Of a stretch of DNA of 64,000 bases, positions 11,779 to 24,200 are shown piece by piece. A model generated the notes under the pieces. It was not told where the DNA came from, ran no database searches, and saw only the letters and a list, made by a program, of their open reading frames with translations. Origin of the DNA: Heligmosomoides polygyrus polygyrus (taxonomy: Eukaryota; Nematoda; Chromadorea; Rhabditida; Heligmosomidae); contig OX377203.1 in assembly GCA_947396885.1 (NCBI GenBank), forward strand, positions 28,523,253-28,587,252, given 5' to 3'. Both the position numbers and the translations under genes were made by a program. Each line of letters opens with the position of its first letter. Within the stretch, counting starts at the first letter, position 1.

Positions 11779-11904
11779 TATATTGATTCGATTGCCAGCT
11801 ATCTGCGGTGCTTCGGTCGATTGGCGATCAAGAACTGAGCCGAAACTGTTCTCGCATTCTTCAAATAATCTTGAGCTGCCACGCGGACCTAAGCACCACC
11901 AATT

Positions 11905-12762
11905 ATGCCTCCGAAGTTGTCTTCTCTGTCGATTGTTAAGGGTAAACGAGGGCATGCGACCAAGGCTGCGGATCCGGATACAGAGATGGATTTGTCTGCA
12001 GCAGTTGATCAACTCTAACGCGATCAATCAATCCGGCAGCACGTCAAAACGATTCTGAGCCGAATACTTCAGAAGGTGTCAACAGTGGAAGCACTGGTGG
12101 AGGAAAACAGACGGCAGAAAAAGGAAATTGAGAGCCTCCGCAAGGAAAACTCTGAACTGCGGTCTGTTATAAGTTCTCTATCTCAGTCATCTACTAACAG
12201 CAGAGTGGATTCTGGCACACAGGATGATTTACCTTCTGGACCTTTATCTGTGTCTCCTTCGTTCTCTGCTCATCAATCGTTCCCTCTTTCTTGTTGTGAG
12301 TCCAAAGAGATTTCTAGATCTCTAGTTATAAGTGGATTGCCTGAGTCACAGAATGCTCCTCCTTTTATGCAAATTGAGCATGACTATCGTACAGTAAGAC
12401 TTCTTTTAAATTTCCTAGGCTTGGCTGTATGTTCTCTCTCTGTCTATCGCATGGGAAAATACTCTGTTAGAACTCCCAGGCTCCTGAAAGTGGTTTTGCC
12501 ATCGTCGTATTTTAGAAATGAAGCGACTAAACGTGCTCCTCGCATTCTCAAATCACCATTTAGAGGAGCATATATAAGGCCCTCTCTACCTAAATCTGAG
12601 AGAGACCAGAGAGACCGTCTTCGCGCTCTCAAGCTCAAAAGTAGGGAGACATCTGTTAATAGCTCTGACAATTCAGTCATAATTCGCTGTTGTTCAAGTC
12701 CTGCTGATACAGCTTCCTCGCAGCCATCATTGAACTGTCCTAATAGTCCTTGTTTGAACTGA
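11905..12762 (+). pseudogene. ORF1 of CR1-like element B (one internal stop)
   Basis: From the ATG at 11905 (MPPKLSSLSIVKGK) the frame runs to TGA at 12760-12762, broken only by TAA at 12016-12018. The middle is a strong coiled coil: ILQKVSTVEALVEENRRQKK followed by EIESLRKENSELRS. A conserved block after it reads SVYRMGKYSV, RLLKVVLPSS and RPSLPKSERDQRDR. The matching block in the ORF1 at 56056-56805 reads SVYCMGRPDG, RLLKIVLPSS and PTLPHKGG. Such ORF1 proteins trimerise and bind the element RNA. Apart from one stop it is well preserved, suggesting fairly recent insertion. Its end overlaps ORF2 by 13 nt in another frame. Confidence 0.75.
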
Positions 12763-15613
12763 TAGAATCTCATTGGAGTAGTAATACCAGCTACAGAATA
12801 TTGTTGAGCAATATCAGGTCTTTACCAAAAAACTCTGATGCTCTAGTTTTCTGCGCTACACAATCCTGTTTTGACATAATCTGCCTCACGGAAGCATGGC
12901 TTAAAGAAGCTGTAGAATCATCCGCTTTATTAGGGTTGCTCTGCAAGGAATATGAAGTGGTTAGATGTGATAGAGTGCGACGCAAAGGCGGCGGTGTGGC
13001 TATTCTTCTTAGGAAGGTAATATCATACAGCGTTATACTAAAACAATCTGTTCCTAATTCTTTTGAAATTCTCTGTTGTGATCTTGCACTCCATGACCAG
13101 TTTTGTAGGGTTGTCGTAGTATATAGAAAACCTGGATGCTCCCATTCGCAAATAGAAGAAATTCTAAACATTCTTGGGGATCTTTCTACGTGTTCTTACA
13201 CAGTGGTCGCCATTGGCGACTTTAACATGCCAGATATTGATTGGAGAAATGATAAAGGCTTATGTACCAATAGTATATCACAAAGGTTTTTGGACTTTTG
13301 CAGCTCGCATAGCATGACCCAGCTGGTCACTACGCCAACGAGACATAACAGTGTGCTAGATCTTGTTTTAGTCAATCGGCCTCACATTATTAGTGAACTC
13401 AAAACAATGCCGAACTTAGGCATGAGTGATCATCTATCGGTGTCATTCCGTTTAAGGCTGCCTAAGTTAGTTGAACCTATAAAACTTCGCAGGATGTTTT
13501 CGAAAGCTGATTATGCTTCCATTAACAGTTATTTGGCCAATGTTGACTGGTATGGCTCATTCCAGGCTTGTACTACGGTAAATGAAATGTATGAGCTCTT
13601 CATTTTTGTTCTTTCTCAGGCTATCCAGGCCTTTGTACCGTTATTACCAACCACGAATTCTACTGGAGCCCTGCCTTCGTACTTAATTTCTCTCTCTAAA
13701 ACTTGCTCTCGTGCTTGGGAGACGGCAATAACATCACAAAGCAGACCAGACTGGGATAGATATGTCGCCCTTAGGAGTCGCTTTGCTAAGAAGCTGCAGA
13801 AGTATAATTTATTCTTGGAGAAGAAAGTTATAACCTCGAAAAATAAGTCGGCATTCTTCAGAATGATGGCATTTGAGCTGAAGTCCCAAAACGGGGTGTG
13901 CACTCTTCAAGACGGTCAAGGTCGCATGGCTTATACGGACTTCACTAAGGCTGAGTTGATGGCCGAGTTTTTCAAATCAACGTTTGTTCCAGGGGAATAT
14001 AATTACGACTGCCTTGTTGAGTCGTTACCAAGTATGCCTGTAATGGAAATCTGCCCTTGGTTCTTAGAGGAGGAAATTGTGGATACTATTCTGAAATGGC
14101 CTCGTTCAGGTTCATTAACCCCTGATTTTGTTCCTTTAGGCTTCATTAAACGAGTGCTCCCAGTCATTGTTGGACTACTGAGGTATATCATGAATCTCTC
14201 GTTAATGAGAGGTGAAATCCCGACGAGGTGGAAGCATTCTTTCGTAACACCGATTCCGAAGAAAGGCCGCTCAACCGTGTTAGTAGTTACCGCCCAATAA
14301 GTATCATCTCATTCTTCTGCCGTGTCGCTGAGAAAATCCTACAGAAAAAGATCAATGAACATCTTGAATATAACCACTTTCTAAGCCCATGCCAGCATGG
14401 TTTTGTCAAGGGCAAGTCAACAGAGACCCAACTCTTGGAAGCAATGAATGACTGGACGGACGCACTTGATAAGAAGAAAGTTGTTCACGTCTATTTTGAC
14501 TTTATGAAGGCGTTCGATAAAGTTCCACACTATAAACTTTTGTATAAACTCGAAAGAGCGGGTATCCATCCAATGCTTCTGCAATGAGTTCGTGACTTTC
14601 TCTCCAACAGGACTTTCCAAGTTCGGATTAATGGTACTTTCTCTCTTCTTCTTTCTTTCATCATGCGGCAACTAGCGGAGTTCCTCAGGGTGGAGTTCTA
14701 TCACCACTTTTTTTTCAACATTTACATCCAGGATCTATGCTCTATTTTCTCAGGTCTAGATGTTAGTTACAAAATTTTTGCCGATGACGTGAAAATCTAC
14801 AAGACAATTGAGTCATGTTCTGATTGTGATGTGTTGTAGTCGGCGATTAATGCGGTAGCTCGTTGGTCTGCAGAATGGGAACTCCCGTTGTCCAGCGATA
14901 AAACCAAAGTACTTTATTTAGCATGTAGTCCGTCATTGATTTGTAGACTGGGCTATGATTATAGGCTAAATCAAATTCCGCTGCAAGTTGTGGACAAAGT
15001 CTGTGATCTGGGTATTACAATCTCCAAAGAGCTCAGTTTTAAGGAACATGTTATAAAAATCGCTACTAGGGCTAATGCGAAAGTATGTAATCTTTTTCGA
15101 GCAATTAAATCTAAGGATTCTTCAATACTTGTTCGTGCCTACAAAATGTACGTTCGCCCTATTCTTGAATATGCAACCACAATATTCTCGCCGCAGGATA
15201 AAGGACTGATACGTAAACTAGAGGGTGTACAAGACAATTTTACTAGAAAGCTAATAATCAGGTTGCATGGATTCAATTATAGCAATATTCCCAGAGGCGC
15301 AGCTAGAAACAGGATTGTTGGGTTGCAGACCCTAGAGCTCAGACGTAGACGTAATGACCTGGTGATGCTTTACAAAATTATTTTCAACCTAACACAAGTT
15401 GATCGCAGGATGCTGTCCTTCCGGGACTCAGTCACCCGAGGTGGAGCTACAAAATTGGTTCCGCCAAGATTCAGAACTAGAATCCGTAGAGACTTCTTTG
15501 TCTACCGATCAATAAACAAATTCAACAGTTTTTTCAAAACAACATCCATTCCATTGAAACTGTCTCTTTTCAAGTCGTTGGTGACAAAGCTCTTAAATGA
15601 GTCATCAGTTTAA
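12750..15613 (+). pseudogene. ORF2 of CR1-like element B: endonuclease plus reverse transcriptase
   Basis: The endonuclease domain is intact in one frame up to about 14300, with the active-site blocks SNIRSLPKNS, CLTEAWL, AIGDFNMPDIDW and GMSDHLSVSF. The reverse transcriptase follows: PISIISFFCRVAEKIL, YFDFMKAFDKVPHYK, TSGVPQGGVLSP and the catalytic FADD (14777-14788). The last long piece (14888-15613) is the C-terminal region with VRPILEYATTIFSP. Breaks include a frameshift near 14290, TGA at 14585-14587, another shift near 14700 and a stop near 14838, so it is inactive. ORF2 opens inside the end of ORF1 without an obvious ATG, so coupled reinitiation or frameshifting is possible. Confidence 0.85.
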
Positions 15614-15820
15614 ACAAGCCGCCACTTGAATATTGCCCAATAGTGACGAGTTTGTAATTTACCCATTCACTGTTTTACCTTATCGTCATTTATCTCTGGT
15701 CTTGTAATGTTATCCTTTTGTTTTTATGCTTTTGTTTTCATGACTTGCATGTGCACTTTGCTCATGTCAATAAATAAATAAATAAATAAATCACCAATAT
15801 AGGAAGAACAACTATAAAAT

Positions 15821-18559
15821 CTAGAAATGCAAAAGCTTGCTTCTAGCCATGTGCCTGAACAGCCTGTAATGTGCCGACGATTGAGGGACACAGGAGTTTA
15901 GAGAGATGAAGCTGGAACCAGCTCTGCACGTGTAACTACATGATCTGGTATTCGTTTTGGGTACACCGTAAGTTATTTTTTCTGAGCTGCCCCTAGCTCT
16001 AGATATTATTATACGATAGAATTTTAAAACGTCTACATTAATTAGGCTAGACAAGAGTTTGAAAACCACACAAACATCAGTAAGTTTACGACGATAGACT
16101 AAAGAATGCAACTTATATTCGCTATTTCTAGCTACAGGACGAAGAGCTCTTATAGATCTACTACAAGCTATCCTAAAAAATAATTTGCGAGTGAAATTGT
16201 CTTGCACCTTCTCAAGAAGAGCGATGTCTTTAGATTTTGAAGGAGAAGCACTGCTGAACCATACTCAACAATGGGGCGAATGTATGACTTTTAAGCCCTA
16301 AGATGCATTTCCTGATCCACTATAGAGAGAGCTTTGAATATAAGGAAGGTTCGAGTAGACGCTTTACTGTAAATCATTTTGTAGTGCTTAGAGAAGTCAA
16401 GCTTATTGTCGTAGTGAAATCCTAAATCTTTAACGCAAGAAACGGCTTTTATTGAGTGATTTTTGATGCTTTAGTTGGCGACATAATCGGATTTACCCAT
16501 CCTCATAAATACCGTTTTTTCAGGTGCCAAGGGGAGTCTCCATATTTCAAACCGCATCTGTATAGCATCAGGGGCAGACTGAATAGACTCTATGTCGCTT
16601 GGGCCTCTGATATATATATATATATAATATATTTACATTATCTGCAAACTACTTACAACTAACACCACATCCTTTTAAAATTACAGGTAGATCAGACGCA
16701 TAAATAGCAAAAAGAATTGGGGACAGCATCCCACCCTGGGGTACCCCACTTGTAACAGGCTTAGTAGTGGAAAAGCCGTGAGCTACTTTAATCTGGTAAC
16801 TCCTTCCTATCAGATAGTCCTTTATCCAGCTGACTGCTATAGAATGGAACTCCAGACTTTCATCTTTGTGTAGTAGCTTACTGAGGTCAACCCTATCGAA
16901 AGCCTTCGAAAAAATGAAGTAAATTACATCGCAACATCCATTCTTATGGGAGTATTCAGTCCAGTCATTTATACATTCCAATAGAATAGGTACTGCAGAT
17001 TTATGCAGCACAAACCCATGCAGATTACCAGGAATAATTTTATTAATCTCTAAATGGGACATTATATGTTTTTTTAAAGAATTTTTTCAAAAATGAAGAA
17101 GAAAGAAGTGATATTAATAGGCCTACAGTTATCAACAGAGTTAGCCGGTTCTTTTTTGTGTAGAGGTGTTACAAAGGAATGTTTCCACCTTAATGGAACT
17201 TCCGACCAAATCAATGATTGGTTATACAAATATGCTAATGGTTCGGCAATGAGGTAAGCTATCTTTCGTACAAAAGCGGCGGGAATATGAACTGCTGTTA
17301 TAGAATACGAGCGTGGCAAACCATTAAGAAGTTTATATACTGTTTCACCATCAAACCACGGAAACAGAGACATAGGTATATTTACTGCAGCATTGAAGGC
17401 GGAAATGCTGTCATCACTTTGAATGAACACCTCGGCAAACTTCTCTGCAAGTACATTGGCTTCGTCCATATCAGAAAATGCCGTAGACTCTCCTTTTTGA
17501 AGACTGGGAATACAACAAGTTGTTTTAATTTTTTTGTTTAGAAACTTGAAGAAACCTTTCTTATGATTAGAATAGATTATCATTTTTTTAATACTTCTGT
17601 TGTACTTTTTCAGACATGCCTCAAATCTAAGAGAAAAACCACGAAACTTTTCTCAATCTCCGGCCAATTGAGTGATAAAGAAAACTTAAACAAACAGCTT
17701 TTATGTTCAACCATATTCTGGAGGTATCTCGGTAGGAAGGGCTTAGAAGTTGGCACTTTTTTCCATGGCACAAACATATCAATAGAATGATGTAAGATAG
17801 CAAGAAACATTTTGTATTTATCATTTACCGAAGCGGCCGTTTCAAAAGAAGATCTCTAATCAATACCATACAAATATTCATTCAACCTACTGTAATCACA
17901 TCCAGAAAAATGCCTAAAGTATGTGTACCTCGGTTCCTGGAAAATGCAAGACAATTCGAATGCCACACTATTATGATCACTGGATCCCAAGGGAGGCTTA
18001 TGCCTAACACTGCCAATTAACGTATCATCGTTTGACAATACAAGGTTCAGTGTATTATTGCCTTTTGTAGGAAATCTAACATATTGCTTTATGCAATGTG
18101 TAGTTAGCAAACCGGTGAAAACAGAAGAGGAAGAAAAGGTTGGCTTATCTAGATCATTTCCCCATAGTTAAAATCACCTATAATGACGGAAGGGTGCTCA
18201 CATGAAATGATGTCACTTAGAGCATTTACGAGCGATTCGTTTGAAGCAGCTGAACAAGATGGAGCTCTATAAACTGCAATAAGCCGTACTTTGCAGCAAT
18301 CGAAAAGAATATCTACCGCTAGCATTTCATAAGAATCAGGAACAGACTCAGAGTAAACCTCAGTGTAACCAAAACTGTTCCTTATAAATATAATTACTCC
18401 ACCTCCGTGTTTTCTAACTCGGTCGCAGCTCAACACATGATAGCCACTGCATAGACAGCACAATAAACTAGACAGCACATGAGAAGAAGTAGGCCAAGTT
18501 TCACAGAAAATATACAAATCATAGCAATAACCCAGCACATAATCAATATGGCTTGGCAT
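15821..18559 (-). pseudogene. ORF2 of CR1-like element A (decayed)
   Basis: Minus-strand pieces in order: endonuclease (18149-18559) with CDRVRKHGGGVIIF, LIAVYRAPSCSA and SVIIGDFNYGE; 17856-18110 with GSSDHNSVAFEL; connector (17074-17583) with WSEVPLRWKHSFVTPLHKK; reverse transcriptase (16649-17062) with IYFIFSKAFDRVDLSKLL and TSGVPQGGMLSPILF; and C-terminal QDNFTRKLFFRIA (15821-16207). The catalytic position reads FADN rather than FADD, and directly after it a TA microsatellite (about 16609-16632) has expanded in the coding sequence. Many frameshifts make it inactive. The element B ORF2 has the equivalent C-terminal block QDNFTRKLIIRLHG, supporting the same clade. Confidence 0.8.
16609..16632. 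repeat. TA dinucleotide microsatellite
   Basis: A run of alternating T and A lies inside the decayed reverse transcriptase of element A, just after its catalytic-motif remnant. It translates as repeating Tyr-Ile. Confidence 0.9.
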
Positions 18560-19695
18560 TTCTGACCACGGACATAGCGTTACTATAAAAACATTTCAGA
18601 CAACGAGACCAAATGCGAGCTACATTCAATTTAAAGTATCACGCTGAGTAGACAAGTGAACAGGCACAGTGAAATTCGTCGAGGAGTGCTGATTGGTGAC
18701 AGAAATATCCGCATTTCCGCCTCTGTCTCGTGACATAGGAGCTGGAGGATAACTCGTACCACCATCCCTCACTCCACCATGAGCTTGACACTCTCTTATT
18801 CGTTTTCTCTCCTCATATGTTAAAGACCCTCTTAGAAATAGACCGTTCCCAGGATAAAAACGAAGACGGGGCGCCCTCTGGAGTGCTAACGATTGAAGAG
18901 AAGTACTATTTTCAGAAGACGGTTGTAACCAGGCTTGGGCCTACCAAGGCGATATACAGCGGTCGGAGAGCACTCTATGTTCAAGAAAAGGAGAACATTA
19001 ACAGCAGTCGTGAAGTCATAAGAGAGACGCCTACTGAATGTCATAGACATTTGTTCTGAAACACCTTTAAGAATAAGTGACTTAGGCGCTCAACCGCACA
19101 AGGATCATTGGGATCGACAGAGGTGTTGGAAATCGTATCAGTCACTTGTAGTTGCAGTTGACCTGTCTGTAGCTTTTTCACAGCAGCTTTGGAATTAGAG
19201 CACTGTTTCTTCAGCTTTATGTTATCTTAACGAAGTGTCAGCGATTCTTCTTCAAGTTGTCGTTTTCTTGCGACGAGGTAGTCCATTTGCTCTTTAGATC
19301 GATATAGGTATAACAATAAATCTTTCACGTGACTAGCAGTATTCGAGTCGTTCTTCAAGCGGTCTATTGCGTCAGAAATCTCCGTTTCCATGACGAGCTT
19401 CGGAACCGGAAAACAAGTGAACGAAGAAAAGATTCAAAAAGTTGATTGGAACAGTACTTTCGGAAGAAATACACCTCGTTGGGTGACAATCGAACAGATA
19501 TAATAACCCTTGCCGCAAGGGAACAGGTAGAACTTCAATAATTCCAACAACAGCTGGAACAACAAATTGTAGATGAAGCGGTAGAATAGCCCACTTGCAG
19601 ATAACGATAGTGGACACTGGGAAGTCGATAGAAATACCACAGGTATGAGACCGCTAGAGACAACCAACCACTTGCGGATAAAGCAGGCAGTGGAA

Positions 19696-20498
19696 TGATG
19701 GTCGTTCTGGGATTCCTCCTCTTGAACTTCGCGGCCTTCTCTCCTTGACGCGAAAAGCGGAACCCCGCGCGAAGGAGGCGGTGGTCCGATCCCATGTAGA
19801 ACTTGGAGACAACGGAGACGTCGGTCAGGCAATACTTGCGATTGAAGATGATGTGGTCGATTTCGTTGTGGAACTGGCTACTGGAGGATTCCCAGGTCCA
19901 GCGTAGGGAGGGAGGCTTCTGGAACTGTGAGTTTCCATGGATGGTCTTGGTCGACATGATAAACTCAGACAGCCTTTCACCTTGCCCGTTCCACTCCAAA
20001 CCGTGGGTTCCGATGTGAAGTTTTTTTCCGGGAACCTTCGTGGCCAGATCTTGGCGTTGAAGTCGCCGACCTTGTAGAAGGTGTGATCATCTTTATAGAA
20101 CTTCTCCAGCTCCACGTAGAAGGCTTCGACCTCTTCGTCGTCGTAGTCGGATGTTGGGACATACGCGACTAACACAGACAAAGCTGGCACGGAGCAATAT
20201 CGCTTCAGTCGCAGACGTCCGATTCGGCTTGTCATAGACTCGTACGGATTGATGTTCATGGCCAAGTGCGTGTTGACAAGAACACTAACGCCGCCTACTC
20301 AATTGCTGTCGCATGTTCCAAGGAACAGTTCTTCTCCGGAGTCGTAGGCGGCGTGTAGGGGTGGTGTCTTCTCGTCTCGGTCAGTCCGATGACGTCGTAC
20401 TTGATCTTCCTGGCTTGCATCATCAGGTCCTCAACGGCTGCTTCCGATGCGAGCGTGCGGGCGTTGTAAGTACAGATCGTCATCCTAGTCCTTCTCAA
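19696..20498 (-). pseudogene. RTE-type retrotransposon, endonuclease half (5' part)
   Basis: Apurinic-type endonuclease domain of the same RTE-type element whose reverse transcriptase lies at 9660-11692. Minus-strand pieces: 20295-20498 with MTICTYNARTLASE and GLTETRRHHPY; 19825-20265 with SVLVAYVPTSDYDDEE and KVGDFNAKIWPRR; 19535-19999 with EIDHIIFNRK and FYMGSDHRLLRAGF. These provide the catalytic N, E, D/N and H of the family. Homology stops near 19696 (KFKRRNPRTTI), and the next expected residues resume at 11692. Two frameshifts break the domain. The nick made by this enzyme primes reverse transcription in active relatives. Confidence 0.85.
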
Positions 20499-21070
20499 TT
20501 TGCGCAGTCTGGTTAGGCCCTAAGATTTTAGCAGCCTCTCCGTACTCGTCCTTCCCATTGCTGCAGAAATGAGGGCTCTTTCGGGGTCAGGGGAATGAGG
20601 CACTTTAGTGCTGCTGTGTTTGACTGGAGTACACACGGGTAGCTAGTCAGGTTTTATCGTGCGGGCGAAGAACTCCGGGCCGCCAGCCAGACTGCCCGAA
20701 GGGACGGGGTGAGACTTAAGGCGGCCTCGAATCGCCTTACATGTACTCCCAGTCTACCGAGTGCAAGCTTTTGGCCGAGCCGACACAGTTACAATCCGCA
20801 CAGTCACGGACACATCCACACTGTGCATGAATGTGCCGCTCCCACGCACAAGGAATGCGTCGAGCCGAAACAGCAAGAGCAAGGAGTCCGTCCCCTGCAG
20901 CCCACCTGCGTCTCTGGGCAGTACACGGTCGCATTTGGTTCGCGTTTAATTCCCCTATCCACCACCTGGGGACGCGCCACGTGGTCCTGCGACAAGCGGC
21001 CCGAGATCCCTCTTAACAAGAGAGCCCGAAGGCTCTCTATTGAAGGAGATCCGTTGGATAATATTCATAG
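20499..21070 (-). mobile_element. Probable 5' leader of the RTE-type element
   Basis: Region upstream of the RTE endonuclease, on the element strand, without a coding motif. It is GC-rich and includes an 8-bp stem with a tetraloop at 21019-21038 (AGAGAGCC, loop CGAA, GGCTCTCT). The outer limit near 21070 is inferred, because the lipase poly(A) signal lies at 21083-21088. Confidence 0.4.
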
Positions 21071-21082
21071 CTAAAATAAATA

Positions 21083-21088
21083 TTTATT
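21083..21088 (-). terminator. Poly(A) signal of the lipase gene
   Basis: AATAAA on the minus strand, about 130 nt after the lipase stop codon at 21218-21220. The RTE-type element begins just beyond it. Confidence 0.6.
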
Positions 21089-21217
21089 ACCGGCAGTAAT
21101 GTCGAGAAAGAGCGCAATGGCGCGTGATGTGATAGAAATCTGAATACGTTATTGCGCGAATCACTGATAGGAGTCACAGAAGATCATCATCCCGGGATTG
21201 TAGTGGCGTGACTGGTG

Positions 21218-24200
21218 CTAGATCGAGTGGTGCACGACGGCCTCGTATTGCCGCAGTTCGGTGAGGTCCTTCATGGCGACGTGGCCGTTCCGATCGGACA
21301 CCCATCGTCCGTTCATTCCGGGAATCCGCGACGTCGGCTTACCCCACGTCATCCCGCGGAACAGCAGCACCTCGTCGACTGAAAAGAGTCGTTGGTTGTT
21401 TTCTGTAGGAGGAAGGCCCTCTCGGGATTCTTCTCCACTCTTTTCATTTATGAGCTCTTACCGTCACTCCACATTGCGTACACGTGTTCGGCTTCTCGTG
21501 CGGGGTCGTTGTTCAGCTTCTCGAGCAACGCTGAGTAGTTCTCTTGCTTGCAGTTTCCTGAGGTATAACCACAGAGAAGCTGAAACAAAAGCCCATCAGT
21601 CAATGAACTATGTGATATGTAGCTATCTGAGAGAATACTATTTCGTGGAATCTGCACAAAAATTGAATATTGGGAAGGTCCTTAGAGATCGGCGTTTAGA
21701 GAAAGCCCGCTCAGCGTGTAACTAAAGTTACGTTCAAATCAAAAATAAAATCAGCCGCACACAACATTGCAAGGGGTTCTGTTTCTATTCAAGGCTTGTT
21801 TCTAACATTGAGTCACTCCGCCGCCAGTAGCTGGACAGGAAGCGTCCACCGAATTTTCTGAAATTCCTTTGCAAATGGTAGTTTAGCACAATGCGGATTG
21901 AAAACAAACGTGGAGTGAAAAGGATAACGAAGAAGGTGCAGTGATGTTCGCTTAGCCTATTTTTCATTTGCACCAACGAAGGTCGACTGAAAAGTGAAAG
22001 GACAGCGAAATATGACGACACAAAGTCGGGGTAATTTTCCAGTTTAAACAATTTTTATGGACGATAGTAGGGATTGGCTAGCCAAAGGTGAGGTTAACCA
22101 TATATAGTTGCAAGGCGACGACGGAAACTGGACAAGGTATGCAATCTTAGCTGATGCGATGAGCTAGTAAAGACCATTTCATAGATTTCAGTAATAGTCC
22201 TTCAAGATCAGGGGAAGGTTACGAAGTAGGAGTATGCGCCGACATTATAGTGCATCCCTCATCAAGGCCTAAAGTTCAGGTTCTGCTCAAGCAAAATGTC
22301 CCTACTTGGTCAGCGAGTTGTTACCAGATTTTTTGGGAAGGAAAAGCTACTGACATGGCCACAGCGAGAATTCACTGAAGAGGCCATATATGCATGCAAA
22401 TTCCTTCAGTGATAGCCTACAAAAGTAGAATGCGTTGCACCTCACACAGTTGGATTGATTAGCTTCTTCTTCTTCTTCTTCAGCGTTTGTCCTGTTTCGT
22501 AGCGGGATCCGCTCTTCTGGTGTCGTGACACCACCTTTCTCGATCCTGCGCTTCATCAGGGTGGACGCCAGTTACTTTCATGTCCATGTGTAACGTATCG
22601 GATCAACGCTGCTTCGGACGTCCTCTAGGCCGCTTTCCTGACACTTCCAACTCAAGGCCTATCTTGCGGACGCAGTCTTCCTTCCCATGCAGAACGTGGC
22701 CCTACCATCGCAAGCGAGCTTCGCGCATCTTGTCCGCTATCGGCGCGACACCGAACTTCTGCCGAATGGCATCATTTCGGATGTGATCCATGCGCGTGAG
22801 TCCAGCCGTCCAGCGCAGCATCTTCGTCTCCATGACGCTGAGGCGCGTTTCAACTTCCTTAGTGGCAGGACAACACTCAGCGCCGTACATCGCTACCGGC
22901 CGGACGACTGCTCTGTAGATTTTCGACTTCAGGTGCACTACTACCTTCCTATCGCAGAGCACGCCAGTCAGCGAAGGCCAGTTGGACCAAGCTGCACTCA
23001 GCGTGAGTTCACTTCAACCATCAGACCGCCGTCAGACGCTACTGCTGATTCCAAGTATTTAAACACCGAAGTGCGTGTAAGCTCAGTGCCATTAATCTTA
23101 ATGGAGCCGGACTCGTTTACGTCAGTCGTTAGGTACTCGGTCTTCTTGACGTTCAATTTGAGTCCGAACATCGCCAGGCGGTCGCACCAAGCTTGCACCT
23201 GCCGCTCGAGATCATCTTTATCTTCGCAAGCGAGCATTACGTCATCAGCATAGAGCAATGTCCATGAGACAGACTTCTTAAGACCTCTCGTAATGGCATC
23301 CATGACGACAACAAAGAGGAGTGGAGAAAGCGCAGAACCCTGGTGCACCCCAACAAAGATGGGAAACTCCATTGAGGTTCCAGCTGCAGCTTGCACTCTA
23401 CTTTTTGGGCAAGAGTAGAGCATCCGCACCCACTCTATGAGTACCTCAGGTACGTGTGTTGTCGTAAGGCGTACCATATGACCTCACATCGGTACGCGGT
23501 CGAAGGCCTTCTCCAACTCGAGAAAGGCGATATGCACCGGCTTCTGTTTCTTGCGATGCTTCTCCTTCAGGAGTTGGGAGGCGTGTATAGCATCAATGGT
23601 CCAACAACCAGGCACAAAACCGCATTGATTGTCGGAGAGCTTGACGATTTCACGAATTCGTTTGTCGAGGAATTCGCTCGAAGATCTTCATGCTGTGCGA
23701 AAGCAAGCGAATCGGACGGTAATTGGAGCAGTCTGCAGAACTGCCCTTCTTCTTCCAAATCGGAATCGTCGTACTTTGGCGCCAACACTCCTGTACTTTC
23801 TTCTCCTTTACTACCTGGTTGAAGAACTCAGCCAACCAATCAGCAGAATACCAGAGCTTCGACTTCCAAACATCGACTGCCAGATCATCCGGCCCTGTCG
23901 CCTTACCGGGCTTCATCTTCTTCAGAGCCGCTCCTGTTTCCTCCACGGTGATTTTGTGAACGAGACCGTGAATAGAAACCACAGAAGGGATGGCCGGATA
24001 AGGAAATTCCATGGTGGACGTTTCCTCAAAGTAGTCACGCCATCGCTTCAGCGCCTTTTTGCGGTTTGTCAGAAGATGGCCGCTCTCATCATTGATGCCA
24101 AAGAACTTTTCAATATCCTCGGTTTGGAGATGGCGGGTCTTAGCAAGTCGGTACAAATACCTCTCACCACCGCGCGACTCGAGCTTTCGGTAGACATCAC

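Larger units (their letters stand above)
11779..15795 (+). mobile_element. CR1-like non-LTR retrotransposon B, nearly full length
   Basis: Plus-strand element with ORF1 (11905-12762), ORF2 (12750-15613) and a 3' AATAAATAAAT tail at about 15772-15793. Non-LTR elements of the CR1/Jockey group carry an ORF1 nucleic-acid-binding protein and an ORF2 with an apurinic-type endonuclease plus reverse transcriptase, and often end in short tandem repeats rather than poly(A), as here. It is inserted within element A, whose minus-strand coding sequence resumes at 15796. The 5' boundary is approximate. Confidence 0.8.
15796..19695 (-). mobile_element. CR1-like non-LTR retrotransposon A, main body
   Basis: Minus-strand element containing, from its 5' side, a poorly preserved ORF1 region (about 18650-19690), an endonuclease and reverse transcriptase region (15821-18559), then interruption by element B; its TAAA-tailed 3' end reappears at 11693-11778. 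It is itself inserted between the two halves of an RTE-type element: the sequence at 19696-19705 continues the RTE endonuclease side and 11692 downward continues the reverse transcriptase side. A 9-bp AAGCAGGCA occurs near both boundaries (11662-11670 and 19681-19689) and may be a target duplication or chance. Confidence 0.75.
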
